Shown here: positions 9,508 to 20,204 of the stretch, in pieces
Position numbering within the stretch: position 1 is the first letter of the stretch
Layout of the letters: the number at the start of each line of letters is the position of its first letter
Assembly (NCBI GenBank): GCA_039105265.1
Contig: JAPFFF010000010.1
Location: 5,146,001 to 5,210,000, forward strand
From: Tritrichomonas musculus
Lineage: Eukaryota; Parabasalia; Tritrichomonadida; Tritrichomonadidae
Length of the DNA stretch: 64,000 nt
Direction: 5' to 3'
Translations under genes and position numbers: made by a program
The notes under the pieces: model-generated
The model's input: the letters and a program-made list of their open reading frames with translations, nothing else
What the model was told of the DNA's origin: nothing
Databases searched by the model: none

Positions 9508-9530
9508 ATATATATATATATATATATAAT
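9508..9530. repeat. TA microsatellite
   Basis: An uninterrupted TATA dinucleotide run of about 23 bases in the gene-poor spacer. Confidence 0.8.
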
Positions 9531-9755
9531 TATTTTTTAATTTTAATTCTATTTTTCTCAAACAATTATTTAGCAATAAAAATAATAATTGAATTAATAT
9601 TTGGTTGTTTGTTCTATCAAATCGTTTAAGGCAATAAGGTCAAATAAATATATTATAAATTCACCTATTTTAATCGCTTTAAGGTGAAATCACCATATTT
9701 AGGTCAAAAAAGATCGCTTTAATTAAAAAACCACTTTTTTCCTTTAAGCGATTAA

Positions 9756-10543
9756 GGACGTGGTAGGACCAAATATAATTTGAATTTTATGTGTAAATAT
9801 CTCCTTAAATAATTTGTTATTGTAGTTCTAAAATATATTATTATATTATATATTTGATATTTATTAAAATAAATCAATAATAAATGAGATCTCCTATGTA
9901 TATGAAAGAAAAGCATCCAAATTAAAAATGACATTAAAATGAATAGAACATCAGAACGACTTTATTAATCAAAAAATAAATGGTTTTTATTAAATATATA
10001 CATGCTTGCTCACTTTTCCTATTGACCAAAATTACATAATTTGAAAAAAAAATTTAATGATCATCAATATTCTGAAAAAATTTTGTTATACTTTTTTCTT
10101 AAATAGAGTTTAATTTTGGGATATTTGTAAGTTTACTATAATATTATTTATTGCACACCTTAAAATTCAATTTTAATGAGGTGATAAAAAAAAGTGGTTT
10201 TAGCCAAATTCATAACTTTCAAATGAATAGAAGTATGCGAATTCACAAATGTAGCACTTGAACTATTAATATATCAAAATTAATCATTTGCTGAATATTT
10301 CCTATTGAGTATTTTTTTAATTCATTTACTTTTTTATTCAAAAATTTATACTTCAACAGGTCCGATATCATAAAAATTGAATGACAGCAAATTGTCTTCA
10401 GGGATAATTATTGAAATTATTGGTAAAATAGTATTATATATTTAAATGTTAATGCAATTTAATTGATAAAGTTTTGTGATAATAAATATTAAATGAGATA
10501 TTTTACATACAAAAATGAGATTATATTTGGTCCTACCACGTCC
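9756..10543. mobile_element. Non-autonomous TTAA-type DNA transposon (MITE)
   Basis: A 788-bp element bounded by perfect 24-bp terminal inverted repeats (9756-9779 and 10520-10543) that begin GGACGTGGTAGGACC. Each end abuts TTAA (9752-9755 and 10544-10547), which fits a TTAA target-site duplication. TTAA duplication is known for piggyBac and Kolobok; a GG start fits Kolobok, a superfamily reported in Trichomonas, better than the CC start usual in piggyBac. No open frame of note lies inside, so it would depend on a transposase encoded elsewhere. Perfect end repeats suggest a moderately young copy. Confidence 0.75.
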
Positions 10544-11274
10544 TTAAAAACTCTGAATTTTTCGCCCAAATATAGCTTCAAAATATTGAATATTACGATT
10601 AATAATGATTGAAATTATGATCGTGATATTCGATTTTTGAATTAAAAATAATCTGATATACCAAATAATTATTCAAAAAAAAATTTTTTAAATTTTCAAA
10701 AAAATCCACTTTTTTAACATAAAAAAAGTTCCATTTTTATAAAAAATCTTTTTGCTGAAATAATACCTTTAAGCCAAAACTCAATTGAAGGGTCTGTTTC
10801 CTTTAAAATGAAGCTGTATTATAAATGCTATTTTCATTATAAAATTTTCAAGATCGCAAAATTTAATTAAAAGAATCACAAAAAATAATAATATTAGAAT
10901 AGTCAATCAGCTTATGTTCATTTATCTCGTTCAAGCAGCAAATAGTGGTGGTATATGTTGTAATGTATAATGTTTTTTGTCTTAATTTTTCTCTCCCTCC
11001 AAGAACAACTGATCTCATTTTCATTTCGATAAAAATACATAAATGTTTAAGTACCATGATAAGTTTTGCGCTTAATTGGTTAAGATAGCCTTGATCTGAT
11101 CAATGAATCTCAATATTAAAAATGTGATTTAAAATTTTGTGTTTTTTTGAATAGAAAAATGGTCTATAAATATCAAAAAGTTTGATTCATGTATCATAAC
11201 TTTAATTATATATAGAAATACAAAGCTAATATTAAAAAACATGGAAGCAATATAATGCCATTTCTTGTTCTTTT

Positions 11275-12375
11275 TCAACTGCCCTTCACTGCAGTTTGCT
11301 TCACAGCATTACTTTCTGAATCATCAATAAGATTTTTATTATGTCTTCTTGAAAGGAAAGGTGTTTTTTCGCCTGGATGATTTTCGGAAACAGTATTATT
11401 GTGCGTATTACTTTTATTGTTTTCTTTGCTTTTCTTTGTTTTGCCAACATAATTCATGAAGATTCCTATTACGACTAGAATAATCGATGAAAAGTGATAT
11501 AAAGTAAATTTTTTCGTAGGAAACAAAATAAAAGATAAGCAAACTGTCATCCCTTTTCTTGTGGAAGTTACCATTACTGTTACAAGCGAATCAAAAACTT
11601 TCATCAAAAGATACACAAATTGAACCCCAATTGCACCAAGAAATGCGAAACAAAGTAGATAAATTATTATTGATGGATTTTCAATGCAGCATTGGATGCC
11701 TCGATTAAGTTGTCCTGATATCAAAGCAGCCAAAAATGTAAATACTGAGCCTATCATGTACATCATTGATATCACTTCATTTTGTGAAGCTCCATTTTGA
11801 CTTAATGATCTTTCCTGCATATTAGATGCAAATGCGTCAGCTATTAATGAGCAAATAGCTAAAATTACACCTGAAATATTAAATCGATTTTTTGATAATT
11901 TGTCGGAATATGATATGCCAACAAGACCGATAGCAATTAAAAAAACGGATATGATTTCCAAATAGTTATATTTCTTTTTCAGAAATATCATACTTCCGAT
12001 CATTACTGGAACCATTTTTGATGATTTGAATAAAACTGCAGTTGGATAACTAAGACGTTCTACACTTAAATTTGAAAGGCCCATTGATAAGCAAAGGCAA
12101 AAAGATGTTAACGAATAAAATTTAATTGATGAATGAAGATGATCTTTTTTCTGAATTAGCTTAATAATATATCCTGATGAAAATAAAAAGTACCCAAAAA
12201 ATTGTATAAAAGTAAAAAATAGTGATTCTTTAAAATTGTATTTTGTATAAATTGTTTCTTGTGCAATGCCTTGAACAAGAAATGATAAAAAAATTCCTGC
12301 TGAGCCAACGAGTAAAATTGCCCATTTAGGCCATGAAGAAACAGAGAAGCTAAAAAGTTTGATATCTCTTTCCAT
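11275..12375 (-). CDS. Nucleotide-sugar/PAPS transporter (SLC35B/UAA type)
   Basis: A 366-residue protein with about ten hydrophobic segments between residues 15 and 315, typical of the drug/metabolite transporter fold. Features of the UAA (SLC35B) family are GIAQETIYTKY early on, PTAVLFKSSKMVPVM in the middle, and TSTRKGMTVCLSFILF near the end. Known members carry UDP-sugars or PAPS into the ER/Golgi lumen in exchange for the nucleotide monophosphate. The GIAQE start resembles PAPS transporters, but the substrate cannot be fixed from sequence. The 50-residue tail is polar and cytosolic. Its likely partners are luminal glycosyl- or sulfotransferases. Confidence 0.85.
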   Translation of the reverse strand: MERDIKLFSFSVSSWPKWAILLVGSAGIFLSFLVQGIAQETIYTKYNFKESLFFTFIQFFGYFLFSSGYIIKLIQKKDHLHSSIKFYSLTSFCLCLSMGLSNLSVERLSYPTAVLFKSSKMVPVMIGSMIFLKKKYNYLEIISVFLIAIGLVGISYSDKLSKNRFNISGVILAICSLIADAFASNMQERSLSQNGASQNEVISMMYMIGSVFTFLAALISGQLNRGIQCCIENPSIIIYLLCFAFLGAIGVQFVYLLMKVFDSLVTVMVTSTRKGMTVCLSFILFPTKKFTLYHFSSIILVVIGIFMNYVGKTKKSKENNKSNTHNNTVSENHPGEKTPFLSRRHNKNLIDDSESNAVKQTAVKGS

Positions 12376-13096
12376 TTGTTATAAACGAATTGAATAAATT
12401 GAATTGAAAATTGTCCAATAATTTGGCCTTTCAACTGCTTGAACATAAATCGTTCATAAACTATTGAAAAAAAAAGTCAATTGTATGACTAATCGACCAA
12501 ATCAACTTCTTTTAAATATATAAAAATATCCCATTGAAATTAAATTATTACAATATTTTATAATATGAATAATCTAAATATTTATGCATAGAATATTAAA
12601 TCAAAATAATTATATGAAAAATATCTTTCAAAATAGCAAAAATAGTTATTTTTTAATCACATACAATTTTGAATGATCCCAAAAAAAAATTTTATTAATT
12701 AGTATTTATCTTTATTAATTAATAATTTATAAAGTTTTTTATAACATTATATTCTAATATGTATATTCTGTGTTTATTGGAATATATTGTAATTAATTTT
12801 GGTAAATGTGCATTAATTATTCAATGAGTATTATTCATCAAAAAATCAAGATATTTAAAATAAGATTTTAACAAATATTTATGACATCAAATTTGTCATT
12901 TAATATTTAATATCAGTTCTATTTCTCAATTATAAGAAAAATTGATGATTTATATCAATGTTTAGCCATATGTTATTATATTAAATCTCATTAATTCAAT
13001 AATTTTATGGAGCATATTAATATTTTGAAATTACTTTTCCTATATCAATTTGATAAAAATATACTAGAAGTTTTTATTATGGAAAAAAAAAGATTT
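12376..13096. other. Gene-free spacer
   Basis: About 720 bases of very AT-rich sequence between the transporter gene and tRNA-His. I see no coding frame, repeat or element. Confidence 0.6.
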
Positions 13097-13167
13097 GGGT
13101 AAGCCGTGAATCGAACACGGGTCTATTGAGCCACAATCAATAATGCTAACCATTACACTACTTACCC
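13097..13167 (-). tRNA. tRNA-His (GUG)
   Basis: The reverse strand folds as a 71-nt cloverleaf. It has a GGGTAAG/CTTACCC acceptor, an ATTGA-TTGTGGC-TCAAT anticodon arm giving GUG, and a CGTG-TTCGATT-CACG T arm. No intron. It lies 84 bases upstream of the Rab6-like gene on the opposite strand. Confidence 0.93.
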
Positions 13168-13251
13168 TTACATTGTTTTTAAATTAAAATTATCCGTTCT
13201 TAATAAATTTCATCAATTCTTTAAAATTTTTTCTTTTCAAATGAGATTAAT

Positions 13252-13908
13252 ATGAATGATTCAAGGCATCAAGTTATATTTTTAGGTGATACTGCAGTAG
13301 GTAAAACATCAATTATTAGTCAATACATATATAATACCTCGAATCCTGATCATCAGCCCACAATTGGTGTTGATTTCTTCGCTAAAAATATAGATATTCC
13401 TGATTCTAATCCCCCACGAACTGTCCGAATGCAGATATGGGATACAGCAGGGCAAGAGCGTTTTCATGCAATTATTCCGTCATATATACGTAGTTCAACT
13501 GTTGTTGTTTTGGTTTTTGACATTACTTCATTGGCATCATTTAATAGTTTATCAAAATGGCATCAAACTGTAATTGATATTGCTGATCCTAAGGTATCTT
13601 TTATAGTTGTAGGTAATAAAGTTGATTTAGAAGATAATAGAGAAGTAACAACAGAAAAAGCAGAATCATATTCATCAACCATTAAAGCAAAATACATTGA
13701 AACAAGCGCAAGAACTCCCATAAATATAGAAGATCTTTTTCTTTTAATTGCTAAATGTCCAATTTTAAACGACAGATTGAAAGAACCAGAATTGCCAAAT
13801 CAAAATAAAAATATGAATAGATCAGAGCCAGAAAAAATAACGATAAGTAGTGAAGATTCAGCTTTAAACGGAAATAAAAGCAATAATAGCGGAATTTGTG
13901 GATGTTAA
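13252..13908 (+). CDS. Rab6-like small GTPase
   Basis: A 218-residue Rab. Near the N-terminus are GDTAVGKTS (G1) and PTIGVDF (switch I). These are followed by WDTAGQERF with an intact catalytic Gln, the Rab6-type stretch IPSYIRSSTVVVLVFDIT, GNKVDL (G4) and ETSAR (G5). It ends CGC, a Cys-x-Cys double prenylation signal. Rab6 proteins act in retrograde Golgi traffic; assignment to Rab6 rests on the IPSYIR block and switch regions. A 40-residue Asn/Ser-rich hypervariable tail precedes the prenyl site. The leader contains CTTTTCAAATGAG shortly before the ATG. Confidence 0.92.
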   Translation: MNDSRHQVIFLGDTAVGKTSIISQYIYNTSNPDHQPTIGVDFFAKNIDIPDSNPPRTVRMQIWDTAGQERFHAIIPSYIRSSTVVVLVFDITSLASFNSLSKWHQTVIDIADPKVSFIVVGNKVDLEDNREVTTEKAESYSSTIKAKYIETSARTPINIEDLFLLIAKCPILNDRLKEPELPNQNKNMNRSEPEKITISSEDSALNGNKSNNSGICGC

Positions 13909-14446
13909 ACTTTTTATTTGTATTGATATGCAAACGAATATATTAATATATATAAAAGATGTTTTCATCTATCAGAAATATTATTTTAATTATAATCCAA
14001 ATCAAATACTTTCTTGATCATTAATATAATTATTATTTGTACCGTTGTTGTTGTCCTCTTTTTTAATAAAATCAAGTTTGACTTCAGTTTTACAGACGAA
14101 TTATTATTTAGATATTATATCAGAAAAATTCATTTTAATTTAAGCTTCAATATAAATTTTTAGTTTTTAATTATAATACACGCCATTATAATTTAATAAC
14201 TCGTGGAATCCAATTATATTCTACACGCCATTATAATTTAAATAAACAAAAGGTTGGTTGCATACGATCTTTGTATTTATTTTCATATATGATTATGGGG
14301 GAAAAAAAAGCATACTCACAGCAATTTGATATTTTGAGGTTTCTTCTAAATTGAATTTATTCAAAAGGCTTAGGAATTTTTTGAAAAAATTATATGTGTT
14401 TTCTTAAAATTGAATTTGCAAGTTTTTGTCAACATATTTGGTATGA
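13909..14446. other. Spacer with a 19-bp direct repeat
   Basis: About 540 bases without a gene. ACACGCCATTATAATTTAA occurs twice, at 14178-14196 and 14223-14241, in direct orientation. Confidence 0.65.
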
Positions 14447-15439
14447 ATGATAGAGCAGGAATTATTTGATCAAAATGACCAAATAGGACAATATGTTATC
14501 GAGTCTGCTATAAACAATAATTCAAGAAATTATATTTACAAAGCTTTTATTCCACCAAATACGGAAAAAAAATATTTTGTTATAAAAGCTTTGCCTTATA
14601 AGACCGAAAATGATATATCTAAAGTTGAACGTGAAAAATTTATATTAGAGCAATTAGCAGATTTTGATTCTATATTAAAGCATGAAGATTCTATCGAGCA
14701 TGAAGTTATTATTCCTAAAGAAAACGAAGATGGGGAAATAGTTGATTATAATATGAAATTCATTTGTGTAGTAATGAATTTTTGTGATGAAATGGATCTT
14801 CGAGGTTATTATTTTCATCATTTTATAAAATCTAATTTGCAAAAAAGAGCAGAAATTAGGCGAGAAATATTTTATCAAACATTAAAAATATTAGAAATTT
14901 TGCACCAAAGAAAGATTGTCCATAACGATATTAAGCCAGAAAATTTTTTAGTGAAAAGTCTTGACCCGTTATTTATTGTTTTAACTGATTTTGAATTTGC
15001 TTCTCAAATAGATGGTCCAATCAAACATAAATGCGGATCACTTTATTACATGGCACCTGAAATACATAATAATGTTTTTCATGATTTTGCTGCAGATATT
15101 TGGTCTTTGGGAATAATGTTTTATTTTTTTTCTTTATATCAATTCCCTTTTGCAATTTCGAGTAGAGATAGATCTCTGAAGGCTGTTAAAAGGAAGATTG
15201 AAACTAACGATCTTATATTTAGTTCATCTGCTTCACCTTTTTTGGTCAATTTAATTCAAAATATGCTTGTTGCTGACCCGAATTCAAGAATAACAGCAGA
15301 GGACGCATTAAAACATCAATATTTTACCAATTATTTAGAAGTTGTGGACGCTACAAAAGAAAAATTAAATCAGCCTTCGTTCGTTCAAAATCAAGCAAAG
15401 GAAGCAGAGAATATTGATGAAACTGAAAAACGGTATTAA
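14447..15439 (+). CDS. Protein kinase (Ser/Thr-type) with variant motifs
   Basis: A 330-residue single-domain kinase. The glycine loop is essentially absent (YVIESAINNNSRNYIYKAF in its place). The ATP lysine is K47 in VIKAL. The catalytic loop is VHNDIKPENF (H159-N-D161), so the usual HRD arginine is Asn. The metal motif is DFE (181-183) rather than DFG. The activation segment ends YMAPEI, and DIWSLGIMFYF is intact. Catalytic Lys, Asp, Asn and metal Asp are all present, so it could be active despite the variants. The closest broad group is CAMK/ULK-like; the substrate is unknown. The C-terminal 35 residues are charged. Confidence 0.88.
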   Translation: MIEQELFDQNDQIGQYVIESAINNNSRNYIYKAFIPPNTEKKYFVIKALPYKTENDISKVEREKFILEQLADFDSILKHEDSIEHEVIIPKENEDGEIVDYNMKFICVVMNFCDEMDLRGYYFHHFIKSNLQKRAEIRREIFYQTLKILEILHQRKIVHNDIKPENFLVKSLDPLFIVLTDFEFASQIDGPIKHKCGSLYYMAPEIHNNVFHDFAADIWSLGIMFYFFSLYQFPFAISSRDRSLKAVKRKIETNDLIFSSSASPFLVNLIQNMLVADPNSRITAEDALKHQYFTNYLEVVDATKEKLNQPSFVQNQAKEAENIDETEKRY

Positions 15440-15789
15440 AATATAGTTTATATATATATAAATTTTTTTTTTTATTTTATTTTTGGAGAATTAAATAATG
15501 ATACTATCTAATGGAATAATAATATGTAATCAAAATAAAATGAAAAGCAATTAAAAGATAAAATTTAGATTCAATCAAGTAGATTGAATCAAGAAGATAT
15601 GAAATTTTAATATTTATTTATATTTTCATTTAAAAAGTAATATTTGATAAAAGAATAAAGATATTTATTCCAATTTACTTTTTTTAATACCTTTTTTTTT
15701 TGAGAATGATATTATCGTTTTTTAGCGTTTGTTTCTCTTTTTAAATATTATAACCGCAACTGGTTTGAATATAAATTTAATATAAACAA
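15440..15789. other. AT-rich spacer
   Basis: About 350 bases upstream of the V-ATPase subunit gene. AT-rich with T tracts; no gene or repeat seen. Confidence 0.6.
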
Positions 15790-16308
15790 ATGCCTGGGCA
15801 AGTTCTATATTGGGAGCCCAATTGTCCTCCAGTTGCACCATTTTTTTCATATCTTGGCGTTGGATGCGCACTCGCATTTACATCACTTGGTAGCGCTTTT
15901 GGAACTTTTAAATCAGCTATAGGAGTTTTTACAGTTTGCGCAGTACATCCAGATCAAATTTATAAAGGTTTAATGCCAGTTATTATGGCTGGTATCGTTG
16001 GTATTTACGGATTAGTTGCTGCAATTATTGTTGCTCCGTCAATGAAATATCCTTACAATCTTTTTAGCGGTTACGCAAATCTCGCTGGTGGTTTAAGTGT
16101 CGGACTTACAGGTTTAGCATCTGGAACATGCATTGGTGTTGCTGGTGATGTTGCTGTTCGCGCAATGGCAGAACAACCTAGATTAATCATGGGTGCAATG
16201 CTTATTCTCATTTTTGGAGAAGTTTTAGGTCTTTATGGCTTTATTGTTGCCATTATTTTAAGTAGCAAGAAGGAAGATTGTAAACCTCAAGAAATAATTC
16301 CTGCTTAA
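15790..16308 (+). CDS. V-type ATPase proteolipid subunit c
   Basis: A 172-residue, four-helix proteolipid. The first helix pair (about 18-85) has GSAFGTFKSAIG, and the second pair (about 93-160) has GLASGTCIGVAGD. The proton-binding glutamate sits in the last helix in ILIFGEVLGLYG. This is the rotor ring subunit of the Vo sector that carries protons across acidic organelle membranes. Length matches the usual 16-kDa family. The Pro-rich start (WEPNCPPVAPFFSYLGVG) is the usual short luminal segment. Confidence 0.96.
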   Translation: MPGQVLYWEPNCPPVAPFFSYLGVGCALAFTSLGSAFGTFKSAIGVFTVCAVHPDQIYKGLMPVIMAGIVGIYGLVAAIIVAPSMKYPYNLFSGYANLAGGLSVGLTGLASGTCIGVAGDVAVRAMAEQPRLIMGAMLILIFGEVLGLYGFIVAIILSSKKEDCKPQEIIPA

Positions 16309-16607
16309 ATTGTTAATCCTACACCTCAAAAAGTTGATAATATCCTATTTTTCTATATATCGTTATGAGATTTTTTTTTCTTATTATTTTTTTGCTTTTC
16401 ACCAATAAATACATAATTTTATGAAATTAAATGGTATCATTTATTGTCTTTATTTATTAGTATTGTTATTGGTAATTAGTAATAAAATTGTTAAACACAA
16501 AATATAATTAGCATGTTTAATATAATATATAAATAAATAATGAAAATCATTTTCAAACAGAAGGTGCTGTTCTGACAATAGCATGTTTAATATAATATAT
16601 ATATAAA
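16309..16607. repeat. Spacer with a 23-bp direct duplication
   Basis: TAGCATGTTTAATATAATAT and the bases after it occur at 16509-16531 and again at 16579-16601, 70 bases apart. The second copy runs into the 3' end of the SP-RING-like gene. It looks like a local duplication rather than a mobile element. Confidence 0.6.
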
Positions 16608-19600
16608 TTACTTTTCTGAAGATTTGTAAAAGCATATAAAGTCATCCATGTCATTACATTTATAATCACAATTGGTAGAATCTCCTTCAGATTGGTCAAT
16701 TCCACTTGATTCGAATAAGAAAAAAGGATTTCCTTTCCCCAATGGTTTTAAATGCATAAAAAGTTGGTCTTGAAGTATCTGTCTTGATTCATCATCATTA
16801 TCAATAATTTCATTTCTTTGAATTTGTTGTTCATTATTTGCAATTTGCTGCTGTACTGTATTATTCATTTGTTGCTGGTTCATCTGTTGCTGTTGTTGAT
16901 TAATTTGAGGTGGTTCCATTTGCATCTTCATTTGGGGTGGTGGAGGAGGTTGCACCATCAAAGGTTGTTGTTGTGGATTTTGGAATGACATTAACGAAGG
17001 TGCTGAAGCTGTCATTTGCATCATCAAATTCTGTGGCATTTGCATGTGTTTTTGTTGTTTTTGCTTTGTATGATGCATGTGAGGCTGTTGTTGAATATTT
17101 TGAGTACTTTGAATGGGCTGAAGCATCAAATTTTGTTGTTGTTGCTGCATTGCTTGCATCTGTTGATTTTGTTGCTGCTGTTGTTGCTGTTGTTGTGGAG
17201 TTAGAGGCTGTTGTGGGGTTTGGGATTGCATTGGCGGAGATTGCGGAATGTTAAGTTTGAGTTCTTTCAGAATAATTGGAGAACTACAATTTGGACATTG
17301 GGCCTGTCCTGTTTTTGCTATTTGCTCCACTTCTGTGATAAAATCGAAAGAACATTCAGATCTGCAATTTGAAGTCTGGGCCGTTACCATAGGAACTTGT
17401 TCTGGTTGTAGATTAGTTATTAATTTTGAAATTCCGGTACTTTTTGAAATACTTTTGATTAAATCGTAATCAGAAACACGGACAACATATTGCACGATGA
17501 AAAAAGTGAGAAGTGGGTATCTAATGAGGCTTTTGCTATCGTTATTTATGCCATTTTCATTTTCTACTTCTGGATTTGAATTGGCTGAATTTCCTTTAAT
17601 TGAAATGATTATATGTTTTATGTTTCTGACGGTTTCTGAGATTCTATAGTAAAAACTATTTGATTCACCAAAAGATGTTGGTGGGATAATGATACTATTA
17701 TCTACCATTACCGTAGGTAATGGAACAACGTCCTCAGTAGGACAGTAAAATTGGCCAATTATTTGTACACTTCCTTCTCTACGAATTTTTTGAGAATTTT
17801 CAAGAATACTACTTTCTTTGCGAACTTTTTGTGGTATCTCAAGATTAAATTGACCATTTGAAGGAATTAATGATGATAAAATTTTATAAACAGGTTTTGC
17901 CCTCTTTTTACGAACAAAAATAAGTGGTAGAGAAGGTTCTTTAAAAAATTGGTAGACATCTGTATTGTTACGAAATTGGTCAACAAGGAAGCTTATCATT
18001 TGATCTGCACTCGATGAATATGGTTGGATAAATTTTGTGAAAAAATTAAGAAAGAATTTGAGACTATCTTCTTTGCGTTTGGGCTTGTTGCATTCAAATA
18101 AGGAGAAAAATAGATCTTGTTTATCTTCTTGCTTAATTTGCTCCAAATTAAACGGAAATTGCAATGTATTTGGACGTATTTCGCTTTGTCCTGGTAAAAA
18201 AGAAACTGTAGGTGGGATGAGAGATGCATCATTTACCGATTTTAAGGATGCTGAAGGTGAAAGTGTAGAATTAATGGGAGTTTTTGGTGTTTGTGGATTT
18301 GATACTTGTTGCGAAGATTGAATAGTTAGAGGAACAGGTAAATTTTGTGATTGCTTGGGAGTTGATACCTTCGGGGTTGATGCATGTGATTGATTTGTTG
18401 CTAATTGAGATTGTGATTGAGGTGGAGATTGCATGGGTGGCGTTGCTTGTGGTGGGAGAATATGTGATGATGATGAAGCAGATATAGGCGTACTTTGGTG
18501 AGAAGATGAACTAACTGGCATAATAGGAGTTAATGGTGAATTTATTGGTGGCGTTGGTAAAAGTCCTGAAGATAATGGTGTTGATGTTTGTAGTGAATTA
18601 TTTGACATATTCATAGAAATCGATGGTGCTCCTTGAATATTTGGAAGTGAAGCAGAACTAGTTGTCATTGGCTGTGATACTGAAGATAATTGTGCCGATG
18701 GTATTGATGATCCTGCTGGTGGGGTTGCAATAGGAGTTGTAGCAATTGGTGTAGTAGTTATTGGTGTTGAAACTTGTTGTGAAGATATTGGGGTTGTAGC
18801 TATCGGAGTTGATGCATTTTGAGCTGTTGTTACAGGAGTCGATGGAGTATCTGAGGTTTGTTGTTGCTGTTGAAATTGTTGTTGAGATGGAGAGAAAGGC
18901 TGTTGTTGACTCATTCCCATGTTCATGTTTAAGTTATTAAGTCCCATGGTTATATTATTCATACTCATACTCATTGGATTTAAATTCATCGGATTCATGT
19001 TGTTCATTGGCATTGGCATGCTATTAAATTTCTGTATCTGATTTTGCGGTTGGCTTGGTGAAGACGGAATTTGAGTTTGGTTTTGATCATTTGGAAATTG
19101 AGGAAATTGAGGTTGTGAGCTTGCAGTAGAAAGTAAATCCGATTGAAGATTTGAATTTTGCTGAAGAGGGTTTGTGTTCATTTGATTTACGTTTGTCATC
19201 TGTGGCATAAACATCGGATTATTTGGTATGTTTTGTGGTATATTGTTTTGTTTCCTTGGCTTGGATTGTCTTTTTTTCTGCTGGCGCGGTGGTTTTTGAG
19301 GAACTGAAGGATTCTGCATTTGTTGCGGAGTCTGTGGCGTTTGTGGTGTTTGCGGTGTTTGTGGTGTTTGAGGTTGCTGTTGCTTTTTTTGTTGTTTTGG
19401 TTTTGGCTGTGGTTGCGATTGTTGTGGTTGTGGTTGCTGTTGCATCATGAACGAATTGAATCCCATTGAATTATTCATGTTAATTTGTCCAGGCATTGAC
19501 ATCATTGAATTAGACGACATCTGTGGATTGATTTGATTCATCATTCGAGTTTGATTAGAATTGGAAAATCCAAATTGGTTTGCTGGATTATTCATCATCA

Positions 19601-19937
19601 TTGATTGATTATTCATCACATTTCCATTATTCATTTGCGAAGGCATCGATTGCATTTGTTGGAATTGAAGTGGAATCGAATTCATAGGAGGATTGGACAT
19701 GGATCCCACGCCCATTGTATTCATTGGGTGCACTTGAGGCATCTGAGGCATCATATTCGGCATATTTGAAATCGATAAACGGCGCATTTGGTTCATCGGA
19801 TTCATTTGTACCATTGGATTCATTTGAGCCATTCCTTGCATCATCATTGGATTTTGCATTGATTGCATTTGATGTGATTGTTGATTTTGTGAATTAGAAT
19901 TTGAAAAAGAACCAAACATTGGATCTGGGGAATTCAT
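16608..19937 (-). CDS. Large Q/M/N/P-rich protein with SP-RING-like segment
   Basis: A 1109-residue protein from the ATG at 19937 (the frame extends one TTG codon farther). Residues 1-380 are Met/Asn/Gln/Pro-rich, with a PQTPQTPQTPQTPQ run and a KKRQSKPRKQ basic patch. The next 200 are Ser/Thr/Pro-rich. A folded region spans about 590-900 and ends in a Cys cluster: QTSNCRSECSFDF, then QCPNCSSPI. The spacing and the CSFDF block recall the SP-RING (MIZ) finger of PIAS/Siz SUMO ligases, here lacking some expected zinc ligands. A Gln-rich tail follows. A SUMO E3-like or transcription-cofactor role is inference. Confidence 0.75.
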   Translation of the reverse strand: MNSPDPMFGSFSNSNSQNQQSHQMQSMQNPMMMQGMAQMNPMVQMNPMNQMRRLSISNMPNMMPQMPQVHPMNTMGVGSMSNPPMNSIPLQFQQMQSMPSQMNNGNVMNNQSMMMNNPANQFGFSNSNQTRMMNQINPQMSSNSMMSMPGQINMNNSMGFNSFMMQQQPQPQQSQPQPKPKQQKKQQQPQTPQTPQTPQTPQTPQQMQNPSVPQKPPRQQKKRQSKPRKQNNIPQNIPNNPMFMPQMTNVNQMNTNPLQQNSNLQSDLLSTASSQPQFPQFPNDQNQTQIPSSPSQPQNQIQKFNSMPMPMNNMNPMNLNPMSMSMNNITMGLNNLNMNMGMSQQQPFSPSQQQFQQQQQTSDTPSTPVTTAQNASTPIATTPISSQQVSTPITTTPIATTPIATPPAGSSIPSAQLSSVSQPMTTSSASLPNIQGAPSISMNMSNNSLQTSTPLSSGLLPTPPINSPLTPIMPVSSSSHQSTPISASSSSHILPPQATPPMQSPPQSQSQLATNQSHASTPKVSTPKQSQNLPVPLTIQSSQQVSNPQTPKTPINSTLSPSASLKSVNDASLIPPTVSFLPGQSEIRPNTLQFPFNLEQIKQEDKQDLFFSLFECNKPKRKEDSLKFFLNFFTKFIQPYSSSADQMISFLVDQFRNNTDVYQFFKEPSLPLIFVRKKRAKPVYKILSSLIPSNGQFNLEIPQKVRKESSILENSQKIRREGSVQIIGQFYCPTEDVVPLPTVMVDNSIIIPPTSFGESNSFYYRISETVRNIKHIIISIKGNSANSNPEVENENGINNDSKSLIRYPLLTFFIVQYVVRVSDYDLIKSISKSTGISKLITNLQPEQVPMVTAQTSNCRSECSFDFITEVEQIAKTGQAQCPNCSSPIILKELKLNIPQSPPMQSQTPQQPLTPQQQQQQQQQNQQMQAMQQQQQNLMLQPIQSTQNIQQQPHMHHTKQKQQKHMQMPQNLMMQMTASAPSLMSFQNPQQQPLMVQPPPPPQMKMQMEPPQINQQQQQMNQQQMNNTVQQQIANNEQQIQRNEIIDNDDESRQILQDQLFMHLKPLGKGNPFFLFESSGIDQSEGDSTNCDYKCNDMDDFICFYKSSEK

Positions 19938-20204
19938 CAAATCAATGAATTAAATCTTATCAATTGAAAAAGTTTGTTGTAATTGAATACAATTTGAAAA
20001 AAAAAAGTAAACAAATTCAAATCTCAAAAAAGAGTATGAAAGATCTCACAAAATTATCAATATTTATTATCTTATAATATAATACATAAATCAAAGTACA
20101 TGATGGAACTTGTTTTTCAAGCTTTATAAATATAAATTTTCAAATACATCATTATAAATTATTTTGTTACTTATAAGTATATATAATGGCAAATTAAAAC
20201 ATCG

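Larger units (their letters stand above)
9148..11274. other. Gene-poor 2.1-kb spacer
   Basis: No convincing gene. It contains a TA microsatellite (about 9508-9530), short inverted copies of a TTAATCGCTTTAAGG-like word around 9675-9750, and the TTAA-flanked element at 9756-10543. Confidence 0.6.

Noticed and set aside
16910-17254. Plus-strand ORFs in the SP-RING-like gene
   Set aside because: Antisense of Gln-rich coding (CTG/TTG repeats), no independent support.
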